Source: Bacteroidota bacterium (GTDB taxonomy: Bacteria; Bacteroidota; Bacteroidia; Chitinophagales; Chitinophagaceae). From it: a stretch of DNA of 48,478 nucleotides. The notes below the pieces were generated by a model. That model searched no databases. It was not told where the DNA came from and saw nothing but the letters and a program-made list of their open reading frames with translations. The stretch covers positions 1 through 48,478 of the forward strand of contig JABDDT010000017.1 of NCBI GenBank assembly GCA_013287475.1, given 5' to 3'. How positions within the stretch are numbered: the stretch's first letter is position 1; the number at the start of each line of letters is the position of its first letter. Both the position numbers and the translations under genes were made by a program. This document shows, piece by piece, positions 34,888-44,681 of the stretch.

Positions 34888-35472
34888 ATGAAGAAAGTAT
34901 GTTTTATAGTAATTGTTTTTATTGTATCAGCTTCTCGGATACAGGCCCAAAGTTTTCATTTTGGTGTTAAAGCAGGAACCAATCTTTCACAAATTATGGG
35001 TAGATCCTTTAATGAAGGATTTCAATGGGGCTTCAGTGCAGGTGCTTTTGCAGAACTCAATTTTAACAGTAAATGGGGTATTCAGCCTGAACTATTATTT
35101 AATCAAACCAAAACACAAACAGCAAGCGATTTTAATGAAGTCTATAACCAGGGTTTTAATAGCACTAGTGTAAATTTGAATTATTTAAATATTCCGATAT
35201 TACTATCCTATAAAATCATTCCTATACTCACCATTCAGGTAGGTCCTCAATTCGGAATTCTGATGAATACGAGTCAGAATATAACATCTAACGCATCAAA
35301 TGCTTTTAAATCGGGCGATTTTTCTATCGTCGGTGGCGCACAGGTCAATCTTGGAGGGTTTAAAGCAGGTGCCCGGTACGTATCCGGTCTGACCAATATT
35401 GATAATGTGACAAGCGTTGATACCTGGAAAAACCAGAATTTCCAGCTTTATATAGGATTTCGGATTTTATAA
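34888..35472 (+). CDS. Porin family / outer-membrane beta-barrel protein (PorT-like)
   Basis: A 194-residue protein with a signal peptide ending IQAQ (about residue 20). The small 8-stranded barrel has the PorT-like opening FHFGVKAGTNLSQIMG, alternating strands such as GWGSA-type FSAGAFAELNF and KWGIQPELLF, and a final aromatic strand NFQLYIGFRIL. It sits in the outer membrane; function is unknown. Monocistronic, with a strong terminator downstream. Confidence 0.88.
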   Translation: MKKVCFIVIVFIVSASRIQAQSFHFGVKAGTNLSQIMGRSFNEGFQWGFSAGAFAELNFNSKWGIQPELLFNQTKTQTASDFNEVYNQGFNSTSVNLNYLNIPILLSYKIIPILTIQVGPQFGILMNTSQNITSNASNAFKSGDFSIVGGAQVNLGGFKAGARYVSGLTNIDNVTSVDTWKNQNFQLYIGFRIL

Positions 35473-35481
35473 ACTTCAAGA

Positions 35482-35511
35482 GCCTAAAGCCTAAAGCCCA
35501 AAGCCTAAAAC
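35482..35511 (+). repeat. TTTAGGC-family repeat, left inverted arm
   Basis: Four heptamers GCCTAAA, GCCTAAA, GCCCAAA and GCCTAAA, starting 9 nt after the barrel stop. The arm matches the reverse complement of 35601-35630 at 25 of 30 positions. Confidence 0.85.
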
Positions 35512-35526
35512 TTCTGAATAATTATG

Positions 35527-35558
35527 GTCCTCTCATAATCTGAGAGGACTTTTATTTA
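35527..35558 (+). terminator. Intrinsic terminator of the small barrel gene
   Basis: GTCCTCTCA (35527-35535) pairs perfectly with TGAGAGGAC (35541-35549) around TAATC, followed by TTTTATTT. It is bracketed by the inverted heptamer arms. Confidence 0.9.
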
Positions 35559-35600
35559 TTAATTGAAAAGATTTATTAAAGAAATTAATTTCTAAACGAG

Positions 35601-35630
35601 GTTTTAGTCTTTAAGCTTTGGGATTTAGGC
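35601..35630 (-). repeat. TTTAGGC-family repeat, right inverted arm
   Basis: Heptamer array inverted relative to 35482-35511. Both together with the terminator between them could fold into a cruciform or a long stem. A short extra fragment (AGCCTAAAG) lies near 35654. Confidence 0.8.
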
Positions 35631-35726
35631 TTAAAATGGTGGCACCAAACTTGAGCCTAAAGGGTTCAACTATAAAAAGATAGGATAATTCCCAAAGAGG
35701 TGTTATTTTGTCACCCCTTTATAATT

Positions 35727-38129
35727 ATGAATGATAAACTCTTTTTTCAGCGAAGTGAACAGGAAATGGATTTTATGCCCATTATCCCGATAAACGAAAC
35801 AGAACACGATAACCTTGCGGATGCTGAGATTCCCAAAGAAATTCCCATTCTTCCCTTAAGAAATACCGTACTTTTCCCAGGCGTAGTGCTTCCAATAACA
35901 GTAGGTAGGGATAAGAGTATCAAGGCTGTAAATGATGCTTATAAGACTGACAAACTGATCGGCGTTTTGGCACAAAAAGACAGTAGTGTGGAAGATCCTT
36001 CATTGAATGAATTGGTTGCCGTTGGAACCATTGCCAGAATCATCAAAGTGATAAAAATGCCTGATGGCGGTACAACCGTTATACTTCAGGGTAAAAGAAG
36101 GTTTAAAGTGGGTGCAATAACCACCGATGATCCGTATTTTAAAGCACAGGTAATCCTGCTGATGGAAGAAGAAGCGCCGAAGGATCAGGACTTCGAAGCC
36201 TATGTATCAAATATCAAGGACCTGGCTGCTCAGATCATCCAGCTTTCACCTAATATTCCAACGGAAGCATCGATCATCCTGAAAAATATTGAGAACCCTT
36301 CTTTTCTGATCCATTTTATTTCAAGCAACCTCAATTCGGAACTAACTGATAAACAGGAACTGCTTTCAACAGATCATATCAGATCACGCGCTGACCTGCT
36401 GATGCAATTGTTACAAAAAGAATTGCAGTTTGCAGAATTAAAAAATAAGCTCACCAACAAAACCAAAACGGAACTGGACAAACAGCAGCGCGATTATTTT
36501 TTACAACAACAGCTCAAGAGTATCAAAGATGAACTCGGAGGCGACAGTAATGAACGTGAGTTGCGTGATATGCAGAAAAAAGCGGAATCAAAAAAATGGC
36601 CGCAGGCAGCAAAAGAAATATTTAAAAAAGGGATTGAGAAGCTTGAACGGATGCATCCAAGTACACCCGACTACTCCATTGTATATAACCATCTGGACCT
36701 GATGCTTGATTTACCATGGAATGATTATACTGACGATCAGTATGACCTGAAGAAAGCCTCTAAAGTACTGGACCAGGATCATTATGGAATGAAGAAAGTA
36801 AAAGAAAGGATACTTGAATATCTCGCTGTCTTAAAACTTAAAGGGGATATGAAAAGTCCCATCCTCTGTTTTGTTGGTCCTCCTGGTATCGGGAAAACTT
36901 CTCTTGGTAAAAGTATTGCCAACGCTATCGGACGGAAGTATGTGCGCATTAGTCTCGGCGGACTGCATGATGAGAGCGAAATTCGGGGACACCGTAAAAC
37001 TTATATCGGGGCAATGCCGGGAAGGATTTTACAGTCTTTGCGCAAAGTAAAATCGTCTAATCCGGTTATGATTTTGGACGAAATCGATAAAGTCGGAACT
37101 GATTTTCGGGGAGATCCTTCTTCAGCACTTCTGGAAGTTCTGGATCCGGAACAGAATAATACTTTTTATGACAATTATCTGGAACTGGAATACGACCTCA
37201 GCAGGGTTTTATTCGTAGCAACTGCCAATGATATTGGTCATATTCAACCGGCTTTACGCGACCGTATTGAGATCATTGATCTAAGCGGTTACGCCATTGA
37301 AGAAAAAATTGAGATTGCAAAAAGGCACCTGATTCCAAAACAAAAAGAAGCCCACGGTTTAAAAGGAATGCCTCTCAAGTTATCCGATAAGAATCTTGGT
37401 AAAATTATTTCAGATTATACACGCGAAAGTGGAGTCAGGGAACTGGACAGACAATTAGCTTCCATCATGCGTTATGAAGCAAAGGAATTCGCATTTAAGG
37501 ACAGGCTTAAGGCTTCCATCACAGAAAAAGATATCGAAAAAGTTCTGGGTAAACCACGCTACAATAATGATTTATATAAAGTGGCTAATATGCCGGGCGT
37601 TGCTGTTGGTCTTGCCTGGACCTATGTAGGAGGTGATATTCTATTTATTGAAACCAGTATCAGCGATGGAAAAGGAGATCTCAAACTTACAGGGAATCTT
37701 GGTAATGTAATGAAAGAAAGTGCAACAACTGCGCTGACTTATTTGCAATCGAATGCAAAAAAATACGGTTTGAATTCGGATATTTTTGCCAAAAAGACCC
37801 TCCATATACATGTTCCTGAAGGCGGTACACCAAAAGACGGACCAAGCGCAGGCATCACTATGATGAGTTCACTGGCTTCTGCAATTACAGGTAAGAAGAT
37901 AAAACCTTATCTGGCGATGACCGGCGAAATCACACTACGTGGACAGGTATTACCGGTGGGGGGAATTAAAGAAAAAATTCTTGCAGCAAGAAGAGCTGGC
38001 ATTAAGGAAGTCATTCTTTGCTGGCAAAACGAGAAGGATATTAGCGAAATCGATTCCAATTTTATAAAGGGGCTGAAATTTCATTACGTGAAGACTATGC
38101 AACAGGTTTTGGATCTTGCACTTATTTAA
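35727..38129 (+). CDS. lon: ATP-dependent Lon protease
   Basis: 800 residues from ATG 35727; a GTG at 35700 is in frame but lies inside a hairpin/promoter-like stretch (TTATTTTG at 35702-35709). N-terminal LON substrate domain ([20 protein letters not shown]), a coiled coil, an AAA+ module with Walker [10 protein letters not shown] (about 384-392) and Walker B ILDEIDK, and a proteolytic domain with the Ser-Lys dyad near S707 (PKDGPSAG) and K748 (GGIKEK). It degrades damaged and regulatory proteins in the cytosol. Single gene. The inverted repeat AAAGAGGTG/CACCCCTTT lies just before the start. Confidence 0.97.
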   Translation: MNDKLFFQRSEQEMDFMPIIPINETEHDNLADAEIPKEIPILPLRNTVLFPGVVLPITVGRDKSIKAVNDAYKTDKLIGVLAQKDSSVEDPSLNELVAVGTIARIIKVIKMPDGGTTVILQGKRRFKVGAITTDDPYFKAQVILLMEEEAPKDQDFEAYVSNIKDLAAQIIQLSPNIPTEASIILKNIENPSFLIHFISSNLNSELTDKQELLSTDHIRSRADLLMQLLQKELQFAELKNKLTNKTKTELDKQQRDYFLQQQLKSIKDELGGDSNERELRDMQKKAESKKWPQAAKEIFKKGIEKLERMHPSTPDYSIVYNHLDLMLDLPWNDYTDDQYDLKKASKVLDQDHYGMKKVKERILEYLAVLKLKGDMKSPILCFVGPPGIGKTSLGKSIANAIGRKYVRISLGGLHDESEIRGHRKTYIGAMPGRILQSLRKVKSSNPVMILDEIDKVGTDFRGDPSSALLEVLDPEQNNTFYDNYLELEYDLSRVLFVATANDIGHIQPALRDRIEIIDLSGYAIEEKIEIAKRHLIPKQKEAHGLKGMPLKLSDKNLGKIISDYTRESGVRELDRQLASIMRYEAKEFAFKDRLKASITEKDIEKVLGKPRYNNDLYKVANMPGVAVGLAWTYVGGDILFIETSISDGKGDLKLTGNLGNVMKESATTALTYLQSNAKKYGLNSDIFAKKTLHIHVPEGGTPKDGPSAGITMMSSLASAITGKKIKPYLAMTGEITLRGQVLPVGGIKEKILAARRAGIKEVILCWQNEKDISEIDSNFIKGLKFHYVKTMQQVLDLALI

Positions 38130-38491
38130 ACTTTAGGCCTGACTTCTGCCAGGCAGGCTTATAGCATTTTAATGCCAAATCATTCAGTGGTGAATAAGTA
38201 GAAAAGTGTGAAATATTAGCGAAAGCAATAAAATTTAACCCTTAAACTAATTAACAGGACATTTACAAAACAAGATTAAACCATTGGATAATCCTTACGT
38301 TATAATTATAACCACAAAGATTTTCATGTTGGTTGTTTTAAGGGTTAAAAAAAGTTCCTCCATTTCTATGGAGGAATTCTTGTTTAAGTCCCCATATGAG
38401 CAGAAAGCTTCTTTTTACATGAAGGGATAAATCAATTTCATTCTCAAATTTTCATGGAGCATTTCTTTTTTACTTTCCTTCATTTATTCAA
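38130..38491. other. Intergenic region between convergent lon and bioB, 362 bp
   Basis: No gene seen. It holds a TTTAGGC-family fragment at 38131-38143, an overlapping GCCTG/CAGGC hairpin near 38141-38160, an AT-rich stretch, and the strong bidirectional hairpin at 38355-38376. Confidence 0.6.
38347..38376 (-). terminator. Intrinsic terminator of the bioB operon (minus strand)
   Basis: TTCCTCCAT (38355-38363) pairs perfectly with ATGGAGGAA (38368-38376) around a 4-nt loop. Seven A residues at 38347-38353 become a T-run on the minus strand, about 115 bp past the bioB stop. On the plus strand the trailing TTCTTGTTT could also stop lon transcription. Confidence 0.88.
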
Positions 38492-39496
38492 TTACAAATT
38501 TGCCACATTAATTGGCTTTAAGTTTTGAGTTTTGGACTTTAGGCTTTTAAACGCAATCATCGCATTAAGTCCCAACAGCTCAAACATGGCATTGTCTTCT
38601 TCGAATGAAGGATTTGGTGTTGTCAGAAGCTTATCGCCGGCAAAAATTGAATTCGCGCCTGCCATAAAACAAAAAGCCTGCTCCGGAATACTCATTTCAG
38701 TACGGCCGGCACTTAACCTGACCATTGATTCAGGCATTAAAATCCTTGCAGTTGCAATCATTCTTACCATATCCCAAATATCGACCTTGGGATTATTTTC
38801 AAGGGGAGTTCCTTTTACCCTTACCAATGCATTTATGGGAATGCTTTCAGGGTGCTCCGGCAGGGTAGCCAGGGTACAAAGCATGTTTATCCGGTCCTCA
38901 TGGGTTTCACCCAATCCGATGATGCCTCCGCAGCAGACGCTAATGCCTGCTTTTCGAACATTTCCAAGGGTATTCAGACGCTCATCATAGGTTCGGGTAG
39001 TAATAATCTCATCATAGTATTCTGCCGAAGTGTCCAGGTTGTGGTTATAAGCATAAAGGCCTGCATCAGCTAATTTTTCAGCCTGAGATTCGGTCAGCAT
39101 ACCCAGGGTACAGCATACTTCCATTCCCATAGCATTTACACCTCTAACCATCTCCAGGACCCGTTCAAAATCCCGGTTGTCACGTATCTCACGCCAGGCA
39201 GCACCCATACAAAAACGGGTAGAACCGGCTTTTTTGGCTTTTAGGGCATATTCAAGCACTTCATCTGTCTGCATAAGCGCATGAATTTTAATATCTGTGT
39301 GATAACGTGCAGCCTGGGGACAATAAGCGCAATCCTCTGAGCATCCTCCGGTTTTAACCGAAAGCAAAGTGCAGACCTGAACCTCAGCTGTATTATTGTA
39401 AGTTCGATGGATGGTTGCTGCCCGATATACGAGCTCCAATAATGGAAGTTCATATATTTTCTGTATTTCTTCTTTTGTCCAGTTGTTGCGGATCAT
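38492..39496 (-). CDS. bioB: Biotin synthase
   Basis: A 334-residue radical SAM enzyme that inserts sulfur into dethiobiotin. The 4Fe-4S motif C52-x3-C56-x2-C59 lies in [12 protein letters not shown]. Conserved [26 protein letters not shown] and LSAGRTEM follow; the latter region ligates the 2Fe-2S cluster. Last gene of a minus-strand run, 26 bp after the M42 peptidase gene. No other bio genes are adjacent. The last 18 or so residues ([15 protein letters not shown]...) are encoded by heptamer repeats and look like an acquired tail. Confidence 0.97.
   Translation of the reverse strand: MIRNNWTKEEIQKIYELPLLELVYRAATIHRTYNNTAEVQVCTLLSVKTGGCSEDCAYCPQAARYHTDIKIHALMQTDEVLEYALKAKKAGSTRFCMGAAWREIRDNRDFERVLEMVRGVNAMGMEVCCTLGMLTESQAEKLADAGLYAYNHNLDTSAEYYDEIITTRTYDERLNTLGNVRKAGISVCCGGIIGLGETHEDRINMLCTLATLPEHPESIPINALVRVKGTPLENNPKVDIWDMVRMIATARILMPESMVRLSAGRTEMSIPEQAFCFMAGANSIFAGDKLLTTPNPSFEEDNAMFELLGLNAMIAFKSLKSKTQNLKPINVANL
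38512..38550. repeat. 7-nt TTTAGGC-family repeat inside the bioB 3' end
   Basis: In the gene sense the units AAAAGCC, TAAAGTC, CAAAACT, CAAAACT and TAAAGCC follow each other without gap and are read as [12 protein letters not shown]. Confidence 0.75.
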
Positions 39497-39522
39497 TTTC
39501 CAGATTTTAGGGTTAACCGAAT

Positions 39523-40644
39523 TTATAAATGATAACTGAAATTCGTTTTGGGCGTTAATGCCAGCAAAGTCTCATATATCAGCAATATCGTCTGTTCAAT
39601 ATCATTACGGTTCAGCATTTCTACAGTAGTATGCATATATCTCAGTGGGATAGATATTAAAACCGAGGGGCATCCTTCATTAGCATAAGCAAAGGAATCA
39701 GTATCTGTTCCTGTACTGCGCGATACAGCCCGTAATTGAACGGGGATATTTTTTTGGGACGCAGTTTCCCTAACAAAAGAAAGGAGTTTGTTGTGTACTG
39801 CCGGTCCAAAAGCCAAAGAAGGCCCCTTTCCGCACGTGATATCACCTTCCACCAATTTGTTCACCATGGGTGTGGCCGTATCATGAGTAACATCGGTGAT
39901 GATGGCAACATCCGGTTTAATTCTGCGCGCAATCATTTCAGCTCCGCGAAGGCCTACCTCTTCCTGAACGGCATTTACAATATATAAACCATAAGGAAGT
40001 TTCTTTTTGTTTTCTTTTAGAAGGCGCGCAACTTCAGCGATCATAAAACCTCCGATCCTGTTATCAAATGCGCGTGCGATGAGTGTATCATATGCGAGTT
40101 CATCGAAACCGTCCTGATAAGTAACAACAGAACCCGGGTGAATGCCCAACGCTTCAATATTCTTTCGGTTGCGTGCACCACAATCTAAAAACAGGTTATC
40201 TACTTTGGGATGTACTTCTTTGGCATCCGGATTTATCATACGGGTGTGAATGGCGGGCCATCCAAAAACAGCTTTTACCGGCCCCTTGTCACTGTGTATA
40301 ATTACTCTTTGTCCGGGTGCTACCTGATGATCCACACCGCCATTTCTTTTAAGGTACATCAGACCTTCAGGGTTAATATAATTGACAAACCAGCTGATTT
40401 CATCGGCATGTGCTTCAATCACTACCCTGAAACCGGATTTTGGATTAATAACTCCCACCGCTGTTCCGTAAGCATCTGTAAAATAGCTGTCTATATAAGA
40501 CTTGATATATTCAATCCACACTTTTTGTCCGTTGGATTCGAATCCTACGGGCGAAGGCGTATTGAGATATTTCTTCATGAAATCAAAAGAAGCTGAAGTC
40601 AGTATGGATTTTTTTTGGGGTACTGCAGATTTGGCTTTGGCCAT
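39523..40644 (-). CDS. M42 family metallopeptidase (glutamyl aminopeptidase type)
   Basis: A 373-residue cytosolic zinc aminopeptidase of the M42 family, which forms tetrahedral dodecamers. Metal and catalytic motifs are EAHADEIS (H79, D81), [18 protein letters not shown] and DVTHDT. It trims peptides from the N-terminus. No signal peptide. 25 bp after the UbiA-like gene and 26 bp before bioB, so part of the same transcription unit. Confidence 0.93.
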   Translation of the reverse strand: MAKAKSAVPQKKSILTSASFDFMKKYLNTPSPVGFESNGQKVWIEYIKSYIDSYFTDAYGTAVGVINPKSGFRVVIEAHADEISWFVNYINPEGLMYLKRNGGVDHQVAPGQRVIIHSDKGPVKAVFGWPAIHTRMINPDAKEVHPKVDNLFLDCGARNRKNIEALGIHPGSVVTYQDGFDELAYDTLIARAFDNRIGGFMIAEVARLLKENKKKLPYGLYIVNAVQEEVGLRGAEMIARRIKPDVAIITDVTHDTATPMVNKLVEGDITCGKGPSLAFGPAVHNKLLSFVRETASQKNIPVQLRAVSRSTGTDTDSFAYANEGCPSVLISIPLRYMHTTVEMLNRNDIEQTILLIYETLLALTPKTNFSYHL

Positions 40645-40669
40645 GAATAGAATTTAGGGCCAAAAATAA

Positions 40670-41512
40670 TCAAATTGACAGTACCGCCATCAGCAAAGCA
40701 GAAAGCATCATTAAACCATCCAAAACGAAATAATATAGATAATCGGAAGTACTTTTTTTGGCCAGAGGATAAATTGAAAACAGTATGATCCCAGGGATGA
40801 TTAATATTAAAACGGTTAATATTGAAACGCCAGAAAAAAGAAGTCCAGATGTAAATATGGTGAGTGCAATGATAGAAAAGAAAAATAACCTGTTTACACC
40901 TGTTTCATCAAAATAATTTACCATCGTACGGATTCCTTCTTCCTTATCATCTGCCCGGTCACGATAATCGAACAATATACAGATTCCATATATAAGAAAA
41001 AAACGGCTTGCAGCAAACCATTTCATTTCATGATTGAAATGTTCTCCGGCAATAAACACTGGCATCATGCCTGTAACGTATGTCCACACTGTAGATAGAA
41101 AAATTGTTTTACCAATAGCAACCTGTTTGAGGAATCGGAAGTAGGGAAGCGGGATTTTAGGTGCCGAATATAAGAAAGTGAGAAGGCCAGCAAAGAAAAG
41201 TCCAAACCAGTGCTGGCGCAGTTTATAAAAGAAAATCAAAGACCCGATTACACCGGCAAAATAAAAAAGCAGATGTGTATTTTTATGACGGAGCGACCAT
41301 TGAATGCGAATGGCTGAACTATTTGACTGGTGTGTAAGGTACCAATGGAAATTATAGCTGCAGATGGTAGCAAAAAAAACGAACCAGTAATAATCCCCGG
41401 AAATAGTCAGATGCAACAAATTACAGCTTTGCCAGGTCATTATAACTGCGCAAAGAGAAATATAAATACTACTGAAAAGAAAAAAATTGAAAACTTTCCG
41501 GATCCAGATCAA
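40670..41512 (-). CDS. UbiA prenyltransferase-like membrane protein (TTG start)
   Basis: 280 residues with about eight hydrophobic segments. A polar loop DYRDRADDKEEGIRTM (about 187-202) resembles the second Asp-rich motif of UbiA prenyltransferases. The expected first Asp-rich motif is replaced by a Tyr/Asn/His stretch (CSYNFHWYLTHQ), so catalytic activity is uncertain. The start is TTG at 41512, 6 nt after the upstream lipoprotein stop; the next Met is residue 24, inside the first helix. Translational coupling to the lipoprotein gene is likely. Confidence 0.72.
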   Translation of the reverse strand: MIWIRKVFNFFLFSSIYISLCAVIMTWQSCNLLHLTISGDYYWFVFFATICSYNFHWYLTHQSNSSAIRIQWSLRHKNTHLLFYFAGVIGSLIFFYKLRQHWFGLFFAGLLTFLYSAPKIPLPYFRFLKQVAIGKTIFLSTVWTYVTGMMPVFIAGEHFNHEMKWFAASRFFLIYGICILFDYRDRADDKEEGIRTMVNYFDETGVNRLFFFSIIALTIFTSGLLFSGVSILTVLILIIPGIILFSIYPLAKKSTSDYLYYFVLDGLMMLSALLMAVLSI

Positions 41513-41518
41513 AGTTTA

Positions 41519-41956
41519 TCAGTATTGATATATAATAACTGTACCGGTTGCGGCAGTATCGCTATGTTTCATGTTCTGGTCTATCAGTACGAAACGGAAA
41601 TCACAGGTGTCATTTTCACCGTTGATGCCAACTGCGATATCCTGCCAGGCAAGTGAAGCAGTAAACTCTGCCTTATCTACGGAAGGAGTTAACGGAAGCC
41701 TCGTGCTGAAAGTATCATTCTCTGGGTTGGGATTAAAAGATTGATTAAACCGGCGACGTAGAATTACCAGGGAATCTCCTGATAAGCTTCCGCCTTTTTG
41801 TGAATAAGAAAGGACTGCATTGAAATCATTTCCATTATTGTAAACAGCACTTGTGTAAGATTTTATAGAAATGGAAGGACCTCCGCCATTATTATTTTTA
41901 GTGCATCCAAGTACCAGTAATAAAATTAATGACAAAATATAAAATCTCGTTTTCAT
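41519..41956 (-). CDS. Hypothetical lipoprotein, 145 residues
   Basis: Family not recognised. Signal and lipobox MKTRFYILSLILLLVLGC (Cys18), followed by a flexible KNNNGGG spacer and a small beta-rich domain (SISIKSYTSAVYNNGNDFNAVLSYSQKGG...) like many exported Bacteroidota lipoproteins. First gene of the lipoprotein-UbiA-like-M42-bioB run. Confidence 0.8.
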   Translation of the reverse strand: MKTRFYILSLILLLVLGCTKNNNGGGPSISIKSYTSAVYNNGNDFNAVLSYSQKGGSLSGDSLVILRRRFNQSFNPNPENDTFSTRLPLTPSVDKAEFTASLAWQDIAVGINGENDTCDFRFVLIDQNMKHSDTAATGTVIIYQY

Positions 41957-42056
41957 TAAAATGATTTGGACAGCACAAATTAAAGGATTTTCGCGAAAAG
42001 CTTTAGTATTGCACCGGTTAAACTTTTGATTTGGAAAATCATCCCTAATACAGGAT

Positions 42057-43049
42057 ATGAAAAGCCATTATCCCATATATCAATACGAGAAGATCTTTAC
42101 AGGGTTGCCCAAGGATTTTAATGCCAGGGCTTTGGAGGTTTTCAAATACCAGTACTTGGACAATCCCCTTTACAGGAATTTTTCAGACCGATTTCATAAG
42201 TCGCCTGAAAATATTACTGAATTGAAACTTATACCTTTTCTCCCTGTATCCTTTTTTAAAACCGAAGAGATCAAAACCGGCAATTTCGATCCGGAGATAA
42301 TTTTCAAAAGCAGTGGTACCACAGGAATGGAACCCGCCCGGCATTTTGTAAAAAATATTGACCTTTATCGTGAAAGTTTCGTTAAAGGATTTGAATTATT
42401 TTATGGTGATATAAGAGAATTTTGTGTCCTTGGATTATTACCCGCTTATCTTGAAAGGGAAGGTTCATCTCTTGTTTACATGGTGGCTGAATTGATCCGG
42501 TTAAGTGGCTTTCATGAAAGCGGATTTTATCTGTATGAATATGATAAGTTATACAACCTGCTATTAAAACTCGAAAGGGAAAAACAGAAAACCCTTTTGA
42601 TGGGTGTCAGTTTTGCTTTGATGGATTTTACTGAAAAATATTCCATTAAGTTGTCAAATACAATAGTCATGGAAACAGGTGGTATGAAGGGGCGGCGGGA
42701 GGAAATTACACGCGTTGCATTGCATAATTTTCTGAAACAAAAGCTGGGTGTACCACAGATTCATTCTGAATATGGAATGACGGAACTTTTATCTCAGGCT
42801 TTTTCATTTGCCGGGGGTATTTATAAACCGGTTCCCTGGATGAAAGCCTTTGTAAGGGAAGAGGATGATCCATTGAATCTTCATGAATCCGGAGAGGGGT
42901 TATTAAATATTATCGACCTTGCAAACATCGATTCCTGTTCTTTCATTGCTACTGATGATGTTGCAAAACTTTATGAAGACGGAAGTTTCGAAGTTTTGGG
43001 AAGGATGGACAACAGCGATATTCGCGGATGCAGTCTTCTCATTGTTTAA
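42057..43049 (+). CDS. LuxE-like acyl-protein synthetase domain protein
   Basis: A 330-residue adenylating enzyme-like protein. It resembles the acyl-protein synthetase (LuxE) family: KLIPFLPVSFFKTEEI, the AMP-binding P-loop FKSSGTTGMEPARH (about 84-97), YGMTELLSQAF and a C-terminal GRMDNSDIRGCS hinge. LuxE activates fatty acids for aldehyde synthesis, but no luxC/luxD reductase genes are nearby. Orphan homologues occur in surface-polysaccharide and lipid contexts. The TAA stop overlaps the TAA of the convergent dehydrogenase through a shared TTAA. Confidence 0.85.
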   Translation: MKSHYPIYQYEKIFTGLPKDFNARALEVFKYQYLDNPLYRNFSDRFHKSPENITELKLIPFLPVSFFKTEEIKTGNFDPEIIFKSSGTTGMEPARHFVKNIDLYRESFVKGFELFYGDIREFCVLGLLPAYLEREGSSLVYMVAELIRLSGFHESGFYLYEYDKLYNLLLKLEREKQKTLLMGVSFALMDFTEKYSIKLSNTIVMETGGMKGRREEITRVALHNFLKQKLGVPQIHSEYGMTELLSQAFSFAGGIYKPVPWMKAFVREEDDPLNLHESGEGLLNIIDLANIDSCSFIATDDVAKLYEDGSFEVLGRMDNSDIRGCSLLIV

Positions 43050-44107
43050 GGATAAGAAACATTGATCAGGCCTGTACATTCCACCCTGCATTTTTTTTCA
43101 CTGCTTTCTGTTGCGAGTTCAATTAAACGGATTGTATTAAATCCATGTTCCGGTTTTACTTTCAATGATTCTCCTTTATGAATCGTATTATAAAGGTCAG
43201 TATAAAATCCTCCATAGTTGCCGGGAATGGAGGGATATTTTTCTTTTATTATGACTCCATCTATTTCAGTATGCAGTAATCCGAAATTATCTTCTGATTC
43301 CCTGCCCCAGTCTTTTGCAATTGGCAGAATGCCTTTTCTGAGCAGGGCCTCCTGAGGATCTTCTCCGTATTTAATAAATGACCCGTGCATGCCATGTATG
43401 GTATACCTGGGACCCGGCTCACGGACAAGCATACACGCTTTTAAAATGATTTTCGTAAATTCATAATCAAGCCAGAGTTCAAAATAATCTGTGGTTTTTG
43501 CATCTGGCCGTTGTATGCGGATATCGGCGGTTATAAAGCTGGGCAAACCAAAAAGACAAAAAGCCTGGTCGATGAGGTGCGCTCCCAAATCATATAATAT
43601 TCCACTGCCTGGTGTATCTTGTTCCCGCCATGCATTGGGTCTTCGTTCAGGTCTGTACCGGTCATAATGTGCTTCAAATTCAACTGGTTCACCCAATGCT
43701 TTTTCGTTAAGCAACTGGCGGATCGTCAGAAAATCCGAGACATATCTTCGATTCTGATATACACTCAGAATACGTTCTTTTTTTTCTGCCTGTGCGATCA
43801 GTTTTTTTGCATCGGAAGAAGTAATAGTAAATGGCTTTTCCAGAACAACGTGTTTGCCTGCGTTGAGAGAACGCCACGCAAAATCATAATGGGTATCATT
43901 CGGGGTTGTTATTACAACAAGTTCAAGGCTTTCGTCTGCGAGCATCTCATCCAGGCTGCGTACTATTTTCACTGAGGGGTATTTCTCCCTGGCTTCGTCT
44001 CCCTGCCTTTGTAATATAGCTTGGAGTTGGTATTCAGGATTGGTAACCAGGAAGGGCAGATGCATAAATTGTGCAGCTACGCCATATCCGACAACACCAG
44101 TCTTCAT
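43046..44107 (-). CDS. Gfo/Idh/MocA family oxidoreductase (second)
   Basis: A 353-residue NAD(P)-dependent dehydrogenase: GVVGYGVAAQFMHLPFL at the N-terminus, EKP motif at 90-92 (VVLEKPFTI) and DLGAHLIDQAF with the catalytic Asp/His. The sequence and length are closer to the YvaA/scyllo-inositol dehydrogenase type than to the 390-residue paralogue at 166. Substrate unproven. Convergent with the LuxE-like gene with a 4-bp overlap. A Fur-box-like palindrome lies about 85 bp upstream. Confidence 0.93.
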   Translation of the reverse strand: MKTGVVGYGVAAQFMHLPFLVTNPEYQLQAILQRQGDEAREKYPSVKIVRSLDEMLADESLELVVITTPNDTHYDFAWRSLNAGKHVVLEKPFTITSSDAKKLIAQAEKKERILSVYQNRRYVSDFLTIRQLLNEKALGEPVEFEAHYDRYRPERRPNAWREQDTPGSGILYDLGAHLIDQAFCLFGLPSFITADIRIQRPDAKTTDYFELWLDYEFTKIILKACMLVREPGPRYTIHGMHGSFIKYGEDPQEALLRKGILPIAKDWGRESEDNFGLLHTEIDGVIIKEKYPSIPGNYGGFYTDLYNTIHKGESLKVKPEHGFNTIRLIELATESSEKKCRVECTGLINVSYP

Positions 44108-44190
44108 AACTTTTTTTTTCGAAGATAAGCAGGAAGGATGGATCCGTTCAGGGTGAATTAAAAAATTTAATCAGCACCGGAAGATAAGAT

Positions 44191-44209
44191 GAGAATGATT
44201 TTCATTTTT
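44191..44209. promoter_or_regulatory. Fur-box-like site
   Basis: GAGAATGATTTTCATTTTT matches the classical Fur consensus at 14 of 19 positions, with a perfect AATGA-TTT-TCATT core. It lies 84-102 bp upstream of the second Gfo/Idh gene, in the spacer downstream of the Rieske gene. The spacer is AT-rich, so the match could be chance. Confidence 0.3.
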
Positions 44210-44230
44210 GATTTTTTCTTTTTTAATTTT

Positions 44231-44665
44231 TTAAGATTTTAACTGAATTACAACCTCGCCCTGTTCGAGGCTGGTTAAGAATTTCTTTAATGTGCGTTCT
44301 GCAGGACCTTTCACCACTTGTCCGTTTAAATTGAACTGACTACCGTGCAGATTACATTTATATCCGTTTGAAATCATGAGGAGCTGGTTTTGCTGATGTG
44401 TGCATTCAAGCAGAATGGCTTCGAATTGATCTGTGCCCGTTTTCCTGACAGCAATGTCATAAAACCATCCTTCCGGCCTGACGAGCTGAATTGATGCTGT
44501 CGCAAAAGCGGTCAGTGGAAACCGAACAGAATCCTGGGTGATGGGAAGGTGGATAATTTTAACAGATGTGCTGCAGGCTATAAGATCTGAAATTAAAAAA
44601 CCGGCACCTGCGAAAAGGCAGGTTTTACAGGCAGACGAAATAAATTTTCTACGCTCAATTTGCAT
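44231..44665 (-). CDS. Rieske [2Fe-2S] protein, Tat-exported lipoprotein
   Basis: 144 residues from ATG 44665, which places a twin-arginine motif (IERRKFISS) near the N-terminus and a lipobox LIAC at Cys31; the longer ORF start would overlap the porin gene. Cluster ligands are C88-T-H90 and C104-N-L-H107. The extra disulfide cysteines of high-potential Rieske proteins are missing, which points to a simpler ferredoxin-like type. Predicted to sit on the periplasmic face as an electron carrier. It starts 16 bp after the outer-membrane porin gene, so the two are co-transcribed. Confidence 0.87.
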   Translation of the reverse strand: MQIERRKFISSACKTCLFAGAGFLISDLIACSTSVKIIHLPITQDSVRFPLTAFATASIQLVRPEGWFYDIAVRKTGTDQFEAILLECTHQQNQLLMISNGYKCNLHGSQFNLNGQVVKGPAERTLKKFLTSLEQGEVVIQLKS

Positions 44666-44681
44666 GGACCGCCATTTTAAA

